Below, in pieces: positions 27,075 through 35,971 of a stretch of DNA of 64,000 nucleotides. Below the pieces are notes generated by a model that saw nothing but the letters and a program-made list of their open reading frames with translations, was not told where the DNA came from and ran no database searches. The stretch is from positions 2,604,001 through 2,668,000 of the forward strand of contig NZ_CP013232.1 in NCBI RefSeq assembly GCF_001584145.1, written 5' to 3'. How positions within the stretch are numbered: position 1 is the stretch's first letter; every line of letters starts with the position of its first letter. This stretch comes from Collimonas fungivorans (GTDB lineage: Bacteria > Pseudomonadota > Gammaproteobacteria > Burkholderiales > Burkholderiaceae_D). A program made the translations under genes and the position numbers.

Positions 27075-28841
27075 ATGGCAGCAGTGATATCCGAGTCGAA
27101 GGTCGCACCGGCGTCGAGTACGACCGCGGACGATACGCTCAAACGCAAGAGCCGCGACGCCGGCGTGGTGTCAGGCGGGCACCTGGTGGCGCGTGCGCTG
27201 AAGAATGAAGGCGTAGACACGATCTTTACGCTGTGCGGCGGCCATATTATCGATATTTACGATGGTTGCATCGATGAAGGCATCCGCATCATCGATGTGC
27301 GCCATGAACAAGTCGCAGCCCATGCTGCCGACGGATATGCGCGCCAGACCGGCAAGCTGGGCGTGGTGGTGACGACGGCAGGTCCGGGCTGCACCAATGC
27401 CGTGACCGGGATTGCGACGGCGTTCCGTTCGGAAAGCCCGGTGCTGCATATTGGTGGCCAGGGCGGCATCACCCAGCACATGATGGGTTCCTTGCAAGAC
27501 TTGCCGCATACCGAAATGATGCGGCCGATCACCAAATTCTCCGAAGGTGTGCGTTCCACCGAACGGGTAGCCGACATGGTGTCGATGGCGATCCGCGCCT
27601 GCTTTGCCGGCGCCCCTGGCCCGGCGTACCTGGAAATTCCGCGCGACGTGCTGGACCGCGAGATCGAGATCAGCAAGGCCGTGATTCCTGCTGCCGGCCA
27701 ATACCGTGCATCGGTGCGGTCATTGGGCGACGTGGCCGATATCGAGAAGCTGGCCGACATCCTGGTGCAGGCAGAGCGTCCGGTGGTCTTGTACGGCGGC
27801 CAGGTCTGGTCCTCGCGCGGGCACAAGGAAGCAATCGACCTGGTGCGGGGGCTGGATATCCCGGCATACTTCAACAGCGCCTCGCGCGGCTTGCTGCCGC
27901 CGGGCGATCCGCATCATTTCGACCGCACGCGGCGCGAAGGATTCGACAAGGCCGATGTGATCCTGATCGTCGGCACGCCGTTCGACTTCCGCATGGGCTA
28001 CGGCAAACGGCTGGGCCTGAACGCCAAGGTCATCCAGATCGACCAGGATTACCGCACGGTGGGCAAGAACCGCGACATCACGCTGGGCTTGGTGGGTGAT
28101 CCTGGCGCGATCCTGGGGGCGGTGTTGCAGGCGGCGAGCGGGCGCATCAACAAGACAGCGCAAGAGAAGCGGCGCGCCTGGATGAAACAATTGCAACAGC
28201 AGGAAGCGATCGCGACCGAGAAGCTGATGCCGTTGTTCAAGTCGAACAGTTCGCCGATCCATCCTTACCGGGTGGCGTATGAAATCAATGAGTTCTTGAA
28301 CGACGACACGATCTACATCGGCGACGGCGGGGATGTGGTGACGATTTCGGCGCAGGCGGTGCGTCCGCGCAATCCTGGGCAATGGATGGATCCTGGCGCG
28401 CTGGGCAGCCTGGGCGTGGGGACTGGTTTTGCGATTGCGGCCGGTTTGGCCAATCCTGAGAAAGAAGTGATGTGTTACTACGGCGACGGTGCGTTCAGCA
28501 TGACGTCGTTCGACATGGAAACGGCGAACCGTTTCGGCGTGCCGTACATCGCGGTGATCGGCAACAATTCGGCGATGAACCAGATCCGTTACGGCCAGCT
28601 GGCGAAATACGGCGAAGAGCGCGGCAATGTGGGCAACCTGCTGAGCGACATCCCTTACGGCAAGTTTGCCGAGATGCTGGGCGGACATGGCGAAGAGGTA
28701 CGCGATCCGGCGCAGATTGCTGGCGCGTTGCAGCGGGCGCGGGAAGCGGTGCGCAAGACACGGCGTTGTGCGGTGGTCAATATCTGGGTCGATCCTGCGG
28801 TGTATGCCCCGGGAACCATGGCTCAGACCATGTACAAATAA
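27075..28841 (+). CDS. ThDP-dependent acetolactate synthase-like decarboxylase, probable oxalyl-CoA decarboxylase (copy 1)
   Basis: A 588-residue ThDP enzyme with the three usual domains. The cofactor-activating Glu78 lies in DVRHEQVAAHAADGYAR and the Mg-ThDP motif runs from YYGDGAFS to VIGNN near the C-terminus. The sequence style (TTAGPGCTNAVTGIATAF, GSLQDLPHTEMMRPITKF) is closer to acetolactate synthase and 2-hydroxyacyl-CoA lyase than to the classical Oxalobacter oxalyl-CoA decarboxylase. The function is inferred from context: formyl-CoA transferase, OxlT and formate dehydrogenase genes surround it. Start and AGGAGG site are clear. It differs from copy 2 by one residue (Leu315 here, Gln there). 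Confidence 0.75.
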   Translation: MAAVISESKVAPASSTTADDTLKRKSRDAGVVSGGHLVARALKNEGVDTIFTLCGGHIIDIYDGCIDEGIRIIDVRHEQVAAHAADGYARQTGKLGVVVTTAGPGCTNAVTGIATAFRSESPVLHIGGQGGITQHMMGSLQDLPHTEMMRPITKFSEGVRSTERVADMVSMAIRACFAGAPGPAYLEIPRDVLDREIEISKAVIPAAGQYRASVRSLGDVADIEKLADILVQAERPVVLYGGQVWSSRGHKEAIDLVRGLDIPAYFNSASRGLLPPGDPHHFDRTRREGFDKADVILIVGTPFDFRMGYGKRLGLNAKVIQIDQDYRTVGKNRDITLGLVGDPGAILGAVLQAASGRINKTAQEKRRAWMKQLQQQEAIATEKLMPLFKSNSSPIHPYRVAYEINEFLNDDTIYIGDGGDVVTISAQAVRPRNPGQWMDPGALGSLGVGTGFAIAAGLANPEKEVMCYYGDGAFSMTSFDMETANRFGVPYIAVIGNNSAMNQIRYGQLAKYGEERGNVGNLLSDIPYGKFAEMLGGHGEEVRDPAQIAGALQRAREAVRKTRRCAVVNIWVDPAVYAPGTMAQTMYK

Positions 28842-28880
28842 GCCGCTTAATAAGCCACTGAGCCATCATGTTGCAGACCG

Positions 28881-28915
28881 ATGCATCCGGAAGATTAACA
28901 GTCATCCGGATGCAT
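28881..28915 (+). other. Intercistronic hairpin between decarboxylase and fdsG
   Basis: ATGCATCCGG (28881-28890) and CCGGATGCAT (28906-28915) form a perfect 10-base stem with a 15-base loop. There is no T tract, so it may stabilise or process an mRNA rather than terminate it. Confidence 0.5.
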
Positions 28916-28932
28916 TGGCACGGAGAGCCGCA

Positions 28933-29412
28933 ATGGAAATGCATCAAGTTGTAGACATGGAACACATCGCCTCGCTCATCGCTGCGCAAAAAACGCTGCC
29001 TGGGGCGCTGTTGCCTATCCTCCATGCGATCCAGGAGTCGGCCGGTTATATTCCGGCCGAAAGCGTGCCTGTGATCGCGCAAGAGCTGAACCTGTCGCGC
29101 GCGGAAGTGCATGGCGTGATCAGCTTTTATCATTATTTCCGCCAGCATCCTCCCGGCCGCCATGTCGTGCAGATCTGCCGCGCCGAGGCTTGCCAGGCGC
29201 GTGGTTCGGCGGCGCTGGAAGCGCACGCCAAGACAGTGCTGGGCTGCGATTTCCACGGTACTGCCAAGGATGGCGAGTTCAGCCTGGAAGCCGTATATTG
29301 CCTGGGCCAGTGCGCCTGCGGCCCGGCCGTCATGATCAACGACGAATTGCACGCCAGGGTCAGCCACGACAAGCTGGACAGTTTGCTGCAAGCTAAGCGA
29401 GGTGCGTCATGA
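28933..29412 (+). CDS. fdsG: NAD-dependent formate dehydrogenase gamma subunit
   Basis: A 159-residue NuoE-like subunit. The start ATG 28933 has GGAGA seven bases upstream. A thioredoxin-like fold binds one [2Fe-2S] cluster through Cys residues in CRAEACQARG and YCLGQCACGP. It passes electrons between the FMN site of FdsB and the complex. Its stop overlaps fdsB by four bases (ATGA). Together with fdsB, fdsA and fdsD it encodes a soluble, cytoplasmic, NAD-linked formate dehydrogenase as in Cupriavidus and Rhodobacter. Confidence 0.93.
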   Translation: MEMHQVVDMEHIASLIAAQKTLPGALLPILHAIQESAGYIPAESVPVIAQELNLSRAEVHGVISFYHYFRQHPPGRHVVQICRAEACQARGSAALEAHAKTVLGCDFHGTAKDGEFSLEAVYCLGQCACGPAVMINDELHARVSHDKLDSLLQAKRGAS

Positions 29413-31001
29413 GTAATATGAACACGAGTATTACCGTCTACGTACCGCGCGATTCCACCGCGCTGGCGCTGGGCGCCGAACAGGTCGCTGCGGCGATTGT
29501 GGCCGAAGCGGCGAAGCGCGGCCAGGAAATCAGCCTGGTGCGCAACGGTTCGCGCGGCATGTTCTGGCTGGAGCCGCTGGTCGAGGTGGCTACCGCCGCC
29601 GGCCGTGTCGGCTACGGGCCGGTCGAACCGGGCGATGTTGCTGGCTTGTTCGATGCCGATTTCATGGCTGGCGGCCAGCATCGCCTGGCTTTGGGGCTGG
29701 TCGACGAAATTCCCTATTTGAAGAACCAGGAACGCCTGACTTTTGCGCGCGTCGGCATTACCGACCCGGTATCGCTGGACGACTACCTGGCGCACGAAGG
29801 CTACCTGGGCTTGCAAAATGCCCTGGCCATGCAGAGCGCCGATATCGTGCAGGAAGTGCTGGATTCCGGCCTGCGCGGACGCGGCGGCGCAGCTTTCCCG
29901 ACCGGCATCAAATGGAAGACGGTGCTGGGCGCCCAGAGCCAGCAAAAATACATAGTCTGCAACGCCGACGAAGGCGACTCCGGCACATTTTCCGACCGCA
30001 TGATCATGGAAGACGATCCCTTCGTGCTGATCGAAGGCATGACCATCGCCGGCCTGGCTGTCAACGCCGACTACGGCTACATCTACGTCCGTTCGGAGTA
30101 CCCGCATGCGATTGCAGTATTGAACGAAGCGATCGCCACCGCCAATGTGCGCGGTTTCCTGGGTAAAAACATCCTCGGTTTCGGCAAGGATTTCCAGCTG
30201 GAAGTACGCAAAGGGGCGGGCGCCTATGTCTGCGGCGAAGAAACCGCCTTGCTGGAAAGCCTGGAAGGCAAGCGCGGCGTGGTGCGCGCCAAGCCGCCGC
30301 TGCCGGCGATCGAAGGTTTGTTCGGCAAACCGACCGTGATCAACAATGTGATCACCCTGGCCAGCGTGCCGATAGTGCTGGCGCGCGGAGCGGCGTTCTA
30401 CAAGAATTTCGGGCAGGGACGTTCGATGGGTACCTTGCCGATGCAATTGGCAGGCAACATCAAATACGGCGGCCTGGTGGAGAAAGCGTTTGGCGTTACC
30501 TTGCGCGAACTGCTGTTCGACTTCGGCGGCGGCACCGAAAGCGGCCGCACCATGCGCGCAGTGCAGGTCGGCGGCCCGCTGGGACCGTACCTGCCGCCGG
30601 CGCTGTTTGACACGCCGCTGGATTACGAAGCCTTTGCCGCCGTCGGCGGCACGGTCGGCCATGGCGGCATGGTGGTGTTCGACGACAGCGTCGACATGGC
30701 GCAGCAGGCGCGCTATTCGATGGAATTCTGCGTGGTCGAGTCGTGCGGAAAATGCACGCCTTGCCGCATCGGCTCGACCCGCGGCGTGGAAGTGATCGAC
30801 AAGATCATCGCCAATGCGAATCCGGCAAACCAGGGCCAGCGCCAGCAGCAGATCCACCTGCTGCGCGATTTGTGCGACACCATGATCAACGGCTCCCTGT
30901 GTGCAATGGGCAGCATGACGCCGTTGCCGGTGCTGTCGGCCCTGAACCACTTCCCGGAAGATTTTGGCGCGCCGCCTGCGGTAGTCGGCAAGGCGGCATA
31001 A
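29409..31001 (+). CDS. fdsB: NAD-dependent formate dehydrogenase beta subunit (NuoF-like)
   Basis: A 530-residue diaphorase subunit. An N-terminal thioredoxin-like part (about 1-120) precedes the NuoF-like core with the NADH/FMN motifs GRGGAAFPTGIKWK and CNADEGDSGTFSDR, and the [4Fe-4S] ligand motif ESCGKCTPCRIGS near residue 445. It transfers electrons from formate oxidation to NAD+. It is coupled to fdsG by a four-base overlap and is 89 bases before fdsA. Confidence 0.95.
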   Translation: MSNMNTSITVYVPRDSTALALGAEQVAAAIVAEAAKRGQEISLVRNGSRGMFWLEPLVEVATAAGRVGYGPVEPGDVAGLFDADFMAGGQHRLALGLVDEIPYLKNQERLTFARVGITDPVSLDDYLAHEGYLGLQNALAMQSADIVQEVLDSGLRGRGGAAFPTGIKWKTVLGAQSQQKYIVCNADEGDSGTFSDRMIMEDDPFVLIEGMTIAGLAVNADYGYIYVRSEYPHAIAVLNEAIATANVRGFLGKNILGFGKDFQLEVRKGAGAYVCGEETALLESLEGKRGVVRAKPPLPAIEGLFGKPTVINNVITLASVPIVLARGAAFYKNFGQGRSMGTLPMQLAGNIKYGGLVEKAFGVTLRELLFDFGGGTESGRTMRAVQVGGPLGPYLPPALFDTPLDYEAFAAVGGTVGHGGMVVFDDSVDMAQQARYSMEFCVVESCGKCTPCRIGSTRGVEVIDKIIANANPANQGQRQQQIHLLRDLCDTMINGSLCAMGSMTPLPVLSALNHFPEDFGAPPAVVGKAA

Positions 31002-31090
31002 AGAAACAATAAAGCGCACCCCCATGCGCGAACAAAGAATCAAGCAGCAGCGTGCGACCCGGTCGCATCGGCCAACAGGAGAAACAGAGA

Positions 31091-33955
31091 ATGAACCAGC
31101 TCAATGAAATAGACTACGGCACGCCGGCGCGCTTGTCGCAACGGATGATCACTCTGGAAATAGACGGCGTCAATGTCGACGTGCCGGCAGGCACCTCGGT
31201 GATGCGTGCGGCCATGGATGCCGGTATCAGCGTACCCAAGCTGTGCGCCACCGATAGCCTGGAGCCGTTCGGTTCTTGCCGCCTGTGCCTGGTCGAAATC
31301 GAAGGGCGCAGGGGTTATCCGGCGTCTTGCACCACGCCGTGCGAGCCGGGCATGAAGGTCAAGACGCAGACCTCCAAGCTGGCCGACATCCGGCGCGGCG
31401 TGATGGAGCTGTACATTTCCGACCATCCACTCGATTGCCTGACTTGCCCCACCAACGGTAATTGCGAACTGCAGGACATGGCAGGCGTGACCGGGTTGCG
31501 CGAAGTCCGTTATGGCTATGAGGGCGATAACCACCTGAAGATGAAAAAGGATGAGTCGAATCCTTATTTCACCTACGACCCGTCCAAATGCATCGTCTGC
31601 AACCGCTGCGTGCGCGCCTGCGAAGAAACCCAGGGCACGTTTGCTTTGACAATCGACGGCCGCGGTTTCGAATCGCGCGTGTCGGCAGGGCAGATGGACA
31701 GTTTCATGAAGTCGGAATGCGTGTCCTGCGGCGCTTGTGTGCAAGCCTGCCCGACGGCGACGCTGACCGAAAAAACCGTGATCATGATGGGCCAGGCCGA
31801 GCACAGCAAGATCACCACATGCGCCTATTGCGGCGTCGGCTGCTCGTTCAAGGCTGAGATGAAGGGCAATGAAGTAGTGCGCATGGTGCCGCACAAGGAT
31901 GGCAAGGCCAACCACGGCCATTCTTGCGTCAAGGGGCGTTTTGCCTGGGGTTACGCCACCCACAAGGACCGCATCACCAAGCCGATGATACGCAGCAAGA
32001 TCACCGATCCGTGGCGCGAAGTGTCGTGGGATGAAGCGCTGACGTATGCCGCCAGCGAGTTCCGCCGGATCCAGGCCAAGCATGGCAAGGATTCGATCGG
32101 CGGCATCACTTCCTCCCGCTGCACCAATGAAGAAACCTACCTGGTGCAAAAGCTGGTGCGGGCCGCTTTCGGCAACAACAACGTCGATACCTGCGCCCGC
32201 GTCTGCCATTCGCCGACCGGCTACGGCCTGAAGCAAACGCTGGGTGAATCGGCGGGCACCCAGACTTTCGATTCGGTCATGCAGTCGGATGTGATCATGA
32301 TCATCGGCGCCAATCCCGCTTCCGGTCATCCGGTATTTGCTTCGCAAATGAAGCGCCGCCTGCGCCAGGGCGCCAAGCTGATCGTGGTCGATCCGCGCAC
32401 CACCGAAATGGTGAAGTCGCCGCACGTTGAAGCCGATTATCACCTGAAGCTGCGTCCCGGCACCAACGTCGCGGTGGTGACGGCTTTGGCCCATGTGATT
32501 CTGTCGGAAGGCCTGGAACAGGCCGATTTCATCGCCGAGCGCTGCGACCGGCAATCGTATGCCGACTGGAAGGCCTTCGTGCTGCGCCCGGACAATTCGC
32601 CGGAAGCGATGGAAGGCATCACCGGCATACCGGCGGCAGAGATGCGCGGCGCCGCGCGCCTGTTCGCCACCGCCGGCAACGGCGCGATCTATTACGGCCT
32701 CGGCGTTACCGAGCATGCACAGGGTTCGACTACCGTGATCGGCATCGCCAACCTGGCCATGGTCACCGGGAACGTCGGCCGCGAAGGCGTGGGCGTCAAT
32801 CCGCTGCGCGGCCAGAACAATGTGCAGGGTGCCTGCGACATGGGTTCTTTCCCGCATGAACTGCCGGGCTACCGCCATATCTCGGACAGCATCGCCCGCG
32901 GTGAATTTGAGCAGGCCTGGGGTGTCATCCTGAGCCCGGAGCCGGGGTTACGTATCCCAAACATGTTCGACGCCGCCATGGACGGCAGTTTCATGGGCCT
33001 GTATTGCGAAGGCGAGGACATCGTGCAGTCGGATCCGAATACCCAGCACGTGACAGCGGCCCTGTCGAACATGGAATGCATCGTGGTGCAAGACATTTTC
33101 CTCAACGAGACCGCCAAATATGCTCATGTATTCCTGCCGGGTTCGTCGTTCCTGGAAAAGGACGGTACTTTCACCAATGCCGAACGGCGCATTTCTCGCG
33201 TGCGCAAGGTGATGCCTGCCAAGGCCGGCCTGTCCGACTGGGAAGTCACGATTGCCCTGGCCAAGGCGCTGGGATATGAAATGCCGTACAAGCACCCATC
33301 CGAAATCATGGATGAAATCGCGGCGCTGACGCCGACTTTCCATGGCGTCAGCTACGCCAAGCTGGAAAAGCTGGGCAGCATCCAGTGGCCGTGCAATGAC
33401 GCGGCGCCGGACGGCACGCCCATCATGCACATCGACGAGTTCGTGCGCGGCAAAGGCAAGTTCATCAATACGCAATACATCGCTACCGATGAAAAGGTCA
33501 CGCAGAAATATCCGCTGATCCTGACCACCGGCCGCATCCTGTCGCAATACAATGTCGGCGCCCAGACCCGGCGTACCGAGAATGTGCAGTGGCACGGCGA
33601 AGACCGGCTGGAAATCCATCCGCATGACGCCGAGGATCGCGGCATACGCGAAGACGACTGGGTCGGCATTGAGTCGCGTGCAGGGCAGACGGTATTGCGG
33701 GCGACGGTGACGGAGCGGGTGCAGCCTGGCGTGGTGTACACCACCTTCCACTTTCCGGAATCGGGCGCGAATGTGATCACTACCGATAATTCCGACTGGG
33801 CTACCAATTGTCCGGAGTACAAGGTCACGGCAGTCCAGGTGATGCCGGTGGCGCAGCCGTCCGAATGGCAGCAGCAATACAGCCGCTTCAACCGCGAGCA
33901 GCTTGGGCTGCTGGCGGGCGAGGCTGGCCAGTTGGCGGATGTGGTAAGCAAATGA
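31091..33955 (+). CDS. fdsA: NAD-dependent formate dehydrogenase alpha (catalytic Mo/W) subunit
   Basis: A 954-residue catalytic subunit that oxidises formate to CO2. It begins at ATG 31091 behind an AGGAG site. The N-terminus is a [2Fe-2S] ferredoxin domain (CATDSLEPFGSCRLCLVEIE), followed by NuoG-like Cys/His and 2x[4Fe-4S] motifs (CIVCNRCVRACEE, CVSCGACVQACPT), a further cluster (CAYCGVGCSF) and the bis-MGD domain. The metal ligand is Cys372 with His373 in ARVCHSPTGYG, so this is a Cys rather than a selenocysteine enzyme. The C-terminal dinucleotide-binding domain is complete. Confidence 0.95.
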   Translation: MNQLNEIDYGTPARLSQRMITLEIDGVNVDVPAGTSVMRAAMDAGISVPKLCATDSLEPFGSCRLCLVEIEGRRGYPASCTTPCEPGMKVKTQTSKLADIRRGVMELYISDHPLDCLTCPTNGNCELQDMAGVTGLREVRYGYEGDNHLKMKKDESNPYFTYDPSKCIVCNRCVRACEETQGTFALTIDGRGFESRVSAGQMDSFMKSECVSCGACVQACPTATLTEKTVIMMGQAEHSKITTCAYCGVGCSFKAEMKGNEVVRMVPHKDGKANHGHSCVKGRFAWGYATHKDRITKPMIRSKITDPWREVSWDEALTYAASEFRRIQAKHGKDSIGGITSSRCTNEETYLVQKLVRAAFGNNNVDTCARVCHSPTGYGLKQTLGESAGTQTFDSVMQSDVIMIIGANPASGHPVFASQMKRRLRQGAKLIVVDPRTTEMVKSPHVEADYHLKLRPGTNVAVVTALAHVILSEGLEQADFIAERCDRQSYADWKAFVLRPDNSPEAMEGITGIPAAEMRGAARLFATAGNGAIYYGLGVTEHAQGSTTVIGIANLAMVTGNVGREGVGVNPLRGQNNVQGACDMGSFPHELPGYRHISDSIARGEFEQAWGVILSPEPGLRIPNMFDAAMDGSFMGLYCEGEDIVQSDPNTQHVTAALSNMECIVVQDIFLNETAKYAHVFLPGSSFLEKDGTFTNAERRISRVRKVMPAKAGLSDWEVTIALAKALGYEMPYKHPSEIMDEIAALTPTFHGVSYAKLEKLGSIQWPCNDAAPDGTPIMHIDEFVRGKGKFINTQYIATDEKVTQKYPLILTTGRILSQYNVGAQTRRTENVQWHGEDRLEIHPHDAEDRGIREDDWVGIESRAGQTVLRATVTERVQPGVVYTTFHFPESGANVITTDNSDWATNCPEYKVTAVQVMPVAQPSEWQQQYSRFNREQLGLLAGEAGQLADVVSK

Positions 33956-33977
33956 AGCGATCCAGCAAGGGAAAAAA

Positions 33978-34202
33978 ATGAATCCGGACAACCTTATAAA
34001 AATGGCGAACCAGATCGGCAGCTTCTTTGAAACCATGCCGGACAGGGAGCAGGCGCAAAGCGACATCGCCAGCCACATCAAGCGCTTCTGGGAGCCGCGC
34101 ATGCGGCGTTCTTTGCTGCAGTATGTGGATCAGCACGATGGCGTGGATTTGATGGACATTGTGCTGGAGACCCTGCGCAGCCATCGTGCGGCGGTGCTCT
34201 GA
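33978..34202 (+). CDS. fdsD: Formate dehydrogenase delta subunit
   Basis: A 74-residue protein matching the small FdsD family (MNPDNLIKMANQIGSFF, SHIKRFWEPRMRRSL). In Cupriavidus and Rhodobacter systems FdsD is needed for stable, active enzyme. It follows fdsA by 22 bases. The FdsC/FdhD-type sulfurtransferase that normally lies between fdsA and fdsD is not present here, so that maturation factor must be encoded elsewhere. Confidence 0.9.
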   Translation: MNPDNLIKMANQIGSFFETMPDREQAQSDIASHIKRFWEPRMRRSLLQYVDQHDGVDLMDIVLETLRSHRAAVL

Positions 34203-34273
34203 CAGGCAGCTGCGATTTTGTGATTTTCCTTATGTAAACTTGGAGTAAAGTTGAGTATCTGATAATCAAAAAT

Positions 34274-34295
34274 AACCCAAACCGCTTGGGTTTTT
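34274..34295 (+). terminator. Probable terminator after fdsD
   Basis: AACCCAA (34274-34280) and TTGGGTT (34286-34292) form a 7-base stem with a 5-base loop and a run of T to 34295. It lies about 70 bases after fdsD and only seven bases before the GTG start of the next gene, so it could also affect translation of that gene. Confidence 0.65.
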
Positions 34296-34301
34296 GCTAT
34301 A

Positions 34302-34550
34302 GTGCCCACTGTACTGGCAATTCTCGGACTGCGTGTAACGATTTATCCAAACGATCATCGCCCAGCCCACGTTCATATTATCGGGCACGGATGCGAGGCG
34401 GTGTTTAACTTGCATTGCCCGGATGGACCGGCCGAATTGCGAGAGAATTATGAATTTTCGCAGAGAGAGCTGAACAAGATTGCGAGCGGGCTCAACGCCT
34501 GCCTGGCTGCTCTTTGCGACAGATGGAGTCAGATACATGGACATTACTGA
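34302..34550 (+). CDS. DUF4160 family protein
   Basis: An 82-residue protein from GTG 34302 with the DUF4160 hallmarks MPTVLAILGLRVTIY and DHRPAHVHIIGHGCEA. Members are small conserved proteins usually paired with a DUF2442 protein, as here, and such pairs have been suggested to be toxin-antitoxin-like. It has no strong ribosome site of its own; the hairpin described just upstream may matter. The end overlaps the DUF2442 start by 14 bases, so the two are translationally coupled. Confidence 0.78.
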   Translation: MPTVLAILGLRVTIYPNDHRPAHVHIIGHGCEAVFNLHCPDGPAELRENYEFSQRELNKIASGLNACLAALCDRWSQIHGHY

Positions 34551-34962
34551 TAAGGCTTTTGAAGCAGCCAACCAGCGTGCCGCCGCTGCCAGGAAAACAT
34601 TCCCCGCAGCGCAGGAGGTGCGTTATGACCGCCGCGCAGCGCGCATCGTCATTGTGCTTGCTTCCGGCCTGGAGCTGGCATTTTCTCCCAGGCACGTGCA
34701 AGGGTTGGAGCATGGGCAACCGGCCGAGCTTGCCGACGCCGAAATCACTCCTTCCGGCCTGGGGATTCATTTTCCGCAGCTTGATGCCGACCTGTACCTG
34801 CCGGCATTGCTTGAAGGCTTTCTCGGTTCAAAAAGCTGGATGGCGTCCGAGATCGGCAAAATGGGCGGCAAGATATCCACCGAGGCGAAAGCCAAGGCCG
34901 CACGCGAAAACGGCAAGCTGGGCGGGCGGCCCAGGAAAATAAAAGAGTTGAAGGCGGCCTAG
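34537..34962 (+). CDS. DUF2442 family protein
   Basis: A 141-residue protein from ATG 34537 (MDITDKAFEAANQRA) with GGAG upstream. The centre (YDRRAARIVIVLASGLELAF, LADAEITPSGLGIHFPQLD) matches the DUF2442 fold, and the C-terminus is a basic tail (GKMGGKISTEAKAKAARE, GGRPRKIKE) that may bind DNA. It is paired with the overlapping DUF4160 gene. A two-gene toxin-antitoxin or regulatory role is a guess from this pairing. Confidence 0.78.
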   Translation: MDITDKAFEAANQRAAAARKTFPAAQEVRYDRRAARIVIVLASGLELAFSPRHVQGLEHGQPAELADAEITPSGLGIHFPQLDADLYLPALLEGFLGSKSWMASEIGKMGGKISTEAKAKAARENGKLGGRPRKIKELKAA

Positions 34963-34971
34963 GGTCTGCCC

Positions 34972-35901
34972 CTAGGGCTTCAATTTGAAACGTGTAAACG
35001 TTTCAATCAGCTGGGCGCCGTCGCTCATCAAGAAATTCTCGAAAGCGATCGCCACCGGTGGCAGCTGCTTGTGCTGACGGTGCACCACGTACCAGTTCAA
35101 CATCGCCGGAAAACCCTGGACGTCCAGCACCACCAGGTTGCCGACCTGCAGCTCCAGGCTGATGGTATGCACCGACAGGAAGCTGATGCCCATGCCTGCG
35201 ATCACCGCTTGCTTGATGGTTTCAAAGCTCTTGATTTCCATGGCCACATTGAGCTGGGCCAGGTGGTCGCCAAAACTCTCCTGCATGGAATTCCAGGTAT
35301 CCGAGCCTCTTTCGCGCACGATGAACGGTTCGCGCATCAGGCGCGCCATCGGAATCCGTTTCTTGCCCGCCAGCGGATGCTGCGGCGAAGCCACGATGAC
35401 GTAAGGGTGGGGCGCGAACGCGCGGCGGACCATGCCGGGATCTTCCGGCGGCCTGACCATGATCGCCAGGTCGGTCTGGTTCTCCTGCAGGTTGCGCAGC
35501 AGCTCTTCGCGGTTATGCACGGTCAGCTTGAGGCTGACGTTTTCATGGCGGCGCTGGAACTCGGCCAGCAGGCGCGGGAAAAAATAATCGCCGGCGCTGA
35601 TCACGGCAACATTCAACCTGCCGCCGGAGACGCCTTTCAGCTGCGCCATGGCGTCTTCCGCTTCACGGAACTGCTGGATGATCATGCGCCCGTGCCGCAG
35701 CATTTCCATCCCTGCGGCAGTCAGGTAAATCTTCTTTCCCAGTTGCTCGAACAGGGGCAAGCCTGCGTGTTCTTCAAGTTGCTTGACCTGCAGCGACACC
35801 GCCGGCTGCGTCAGGTGCAATTCTTCGGCTGCCCGCGAATAACTGAGGTGGCGCGCCACGGTCTCGAAGGTTTTCAGCTGCCGCAATGTAGCGTTTTTCA
35901 T
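34972..35901 (-). CDS. LysR-type transcriptional regulator (CbbR/FdsR-like)
   Basis: A 309-residue LysR regulator: N-terminal winged HTH (TLRQLKTFETVARHLSYSRA, LTQPAVSLQVKQLEEHAG) and a type 2 periplasmic-binding-protein-like effector domain (about 90-300). Its style resembles CbbR-like regulators, a group that includes the FdsR-type regulators of formate dehydrogenase operons. It lies downstream of and opposite to the fds operon and is divergent from the 111-residue protein gene. The intervening region holds a directly repeated decamer that could be its operator. Confidence 0.88.
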   Translation of the reverse strand: MKNATLRQLKTFETVARHLSYSRAAEELHLTQPAVSLQVKQLEEHAGLPLFEQLGKKIYLTAAGMEMLRHGRMIIQQFREAEDAMAQLKGVSGGRLNVAVISAGDYFFPRLLAEFQRRHENVSLKLTVHNREELLRNLQENQTDLAIMVRPPEDPGMVRRAFAPHPYVIVASPQHPLAGKKRIPMARLMREPFIVRERGSDTWNSMQESFGDHLAQLNVAMEIKSFETIKQAVIAGMGISFLSVHTISLELQVGNLVVLDVQGFPAMLNWYVVHRQHKQLPPVAIAFENFLMSDGAQLIETFTRFKLKP

Positions 35902-35929
35902 TCTTGTCTCGTTTTTATAATAAGTATGT

Positions 35930-35971
35930 ACTAATGATTATGCACAAAAACTTTAACTATGACTAATGATT
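35930..35971. promoter_or_regulatory. Directly repeated decamer in the LysR divergent region
   Basis: ACTAATGATT occurs at 35930-35939 and again at 35962-35971, 32 bases apart, close to three helical turns. The sites lie 29 to 70 bases upstream of the lysR start on the region shared with the divergent small gene. This suits autoregulation by the LysR protein, but binding is inferred. Confidence 0.45.

Larger units (their letters stand above)
26964..28858 (+). repeat. 1.9-kb direct repeat, copy 1
   Basis: This segment, from just before the TTGAC box to the TAAGCC repeats after the stop, is nearly identical to 44302-46207, at a constant offset of 17,338 bases. It includes the promoter, the leader and the whole ThDP decarboxylase gene. 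In the first ~940 coding bases only two differences were found by eye; most of the roughly 20 differences fall in the last ~830 bases. Confidence 0.9.

Noticed and set aside
26969..27208. A 79-codon frame across the decarboxylase leader (and its twin at 44292-44546)
   Set aside because: It runs out of frame into the decarboxylase gene, begins inside the operator region and has no ribosome site; its conservation is explained by the direct repeat.
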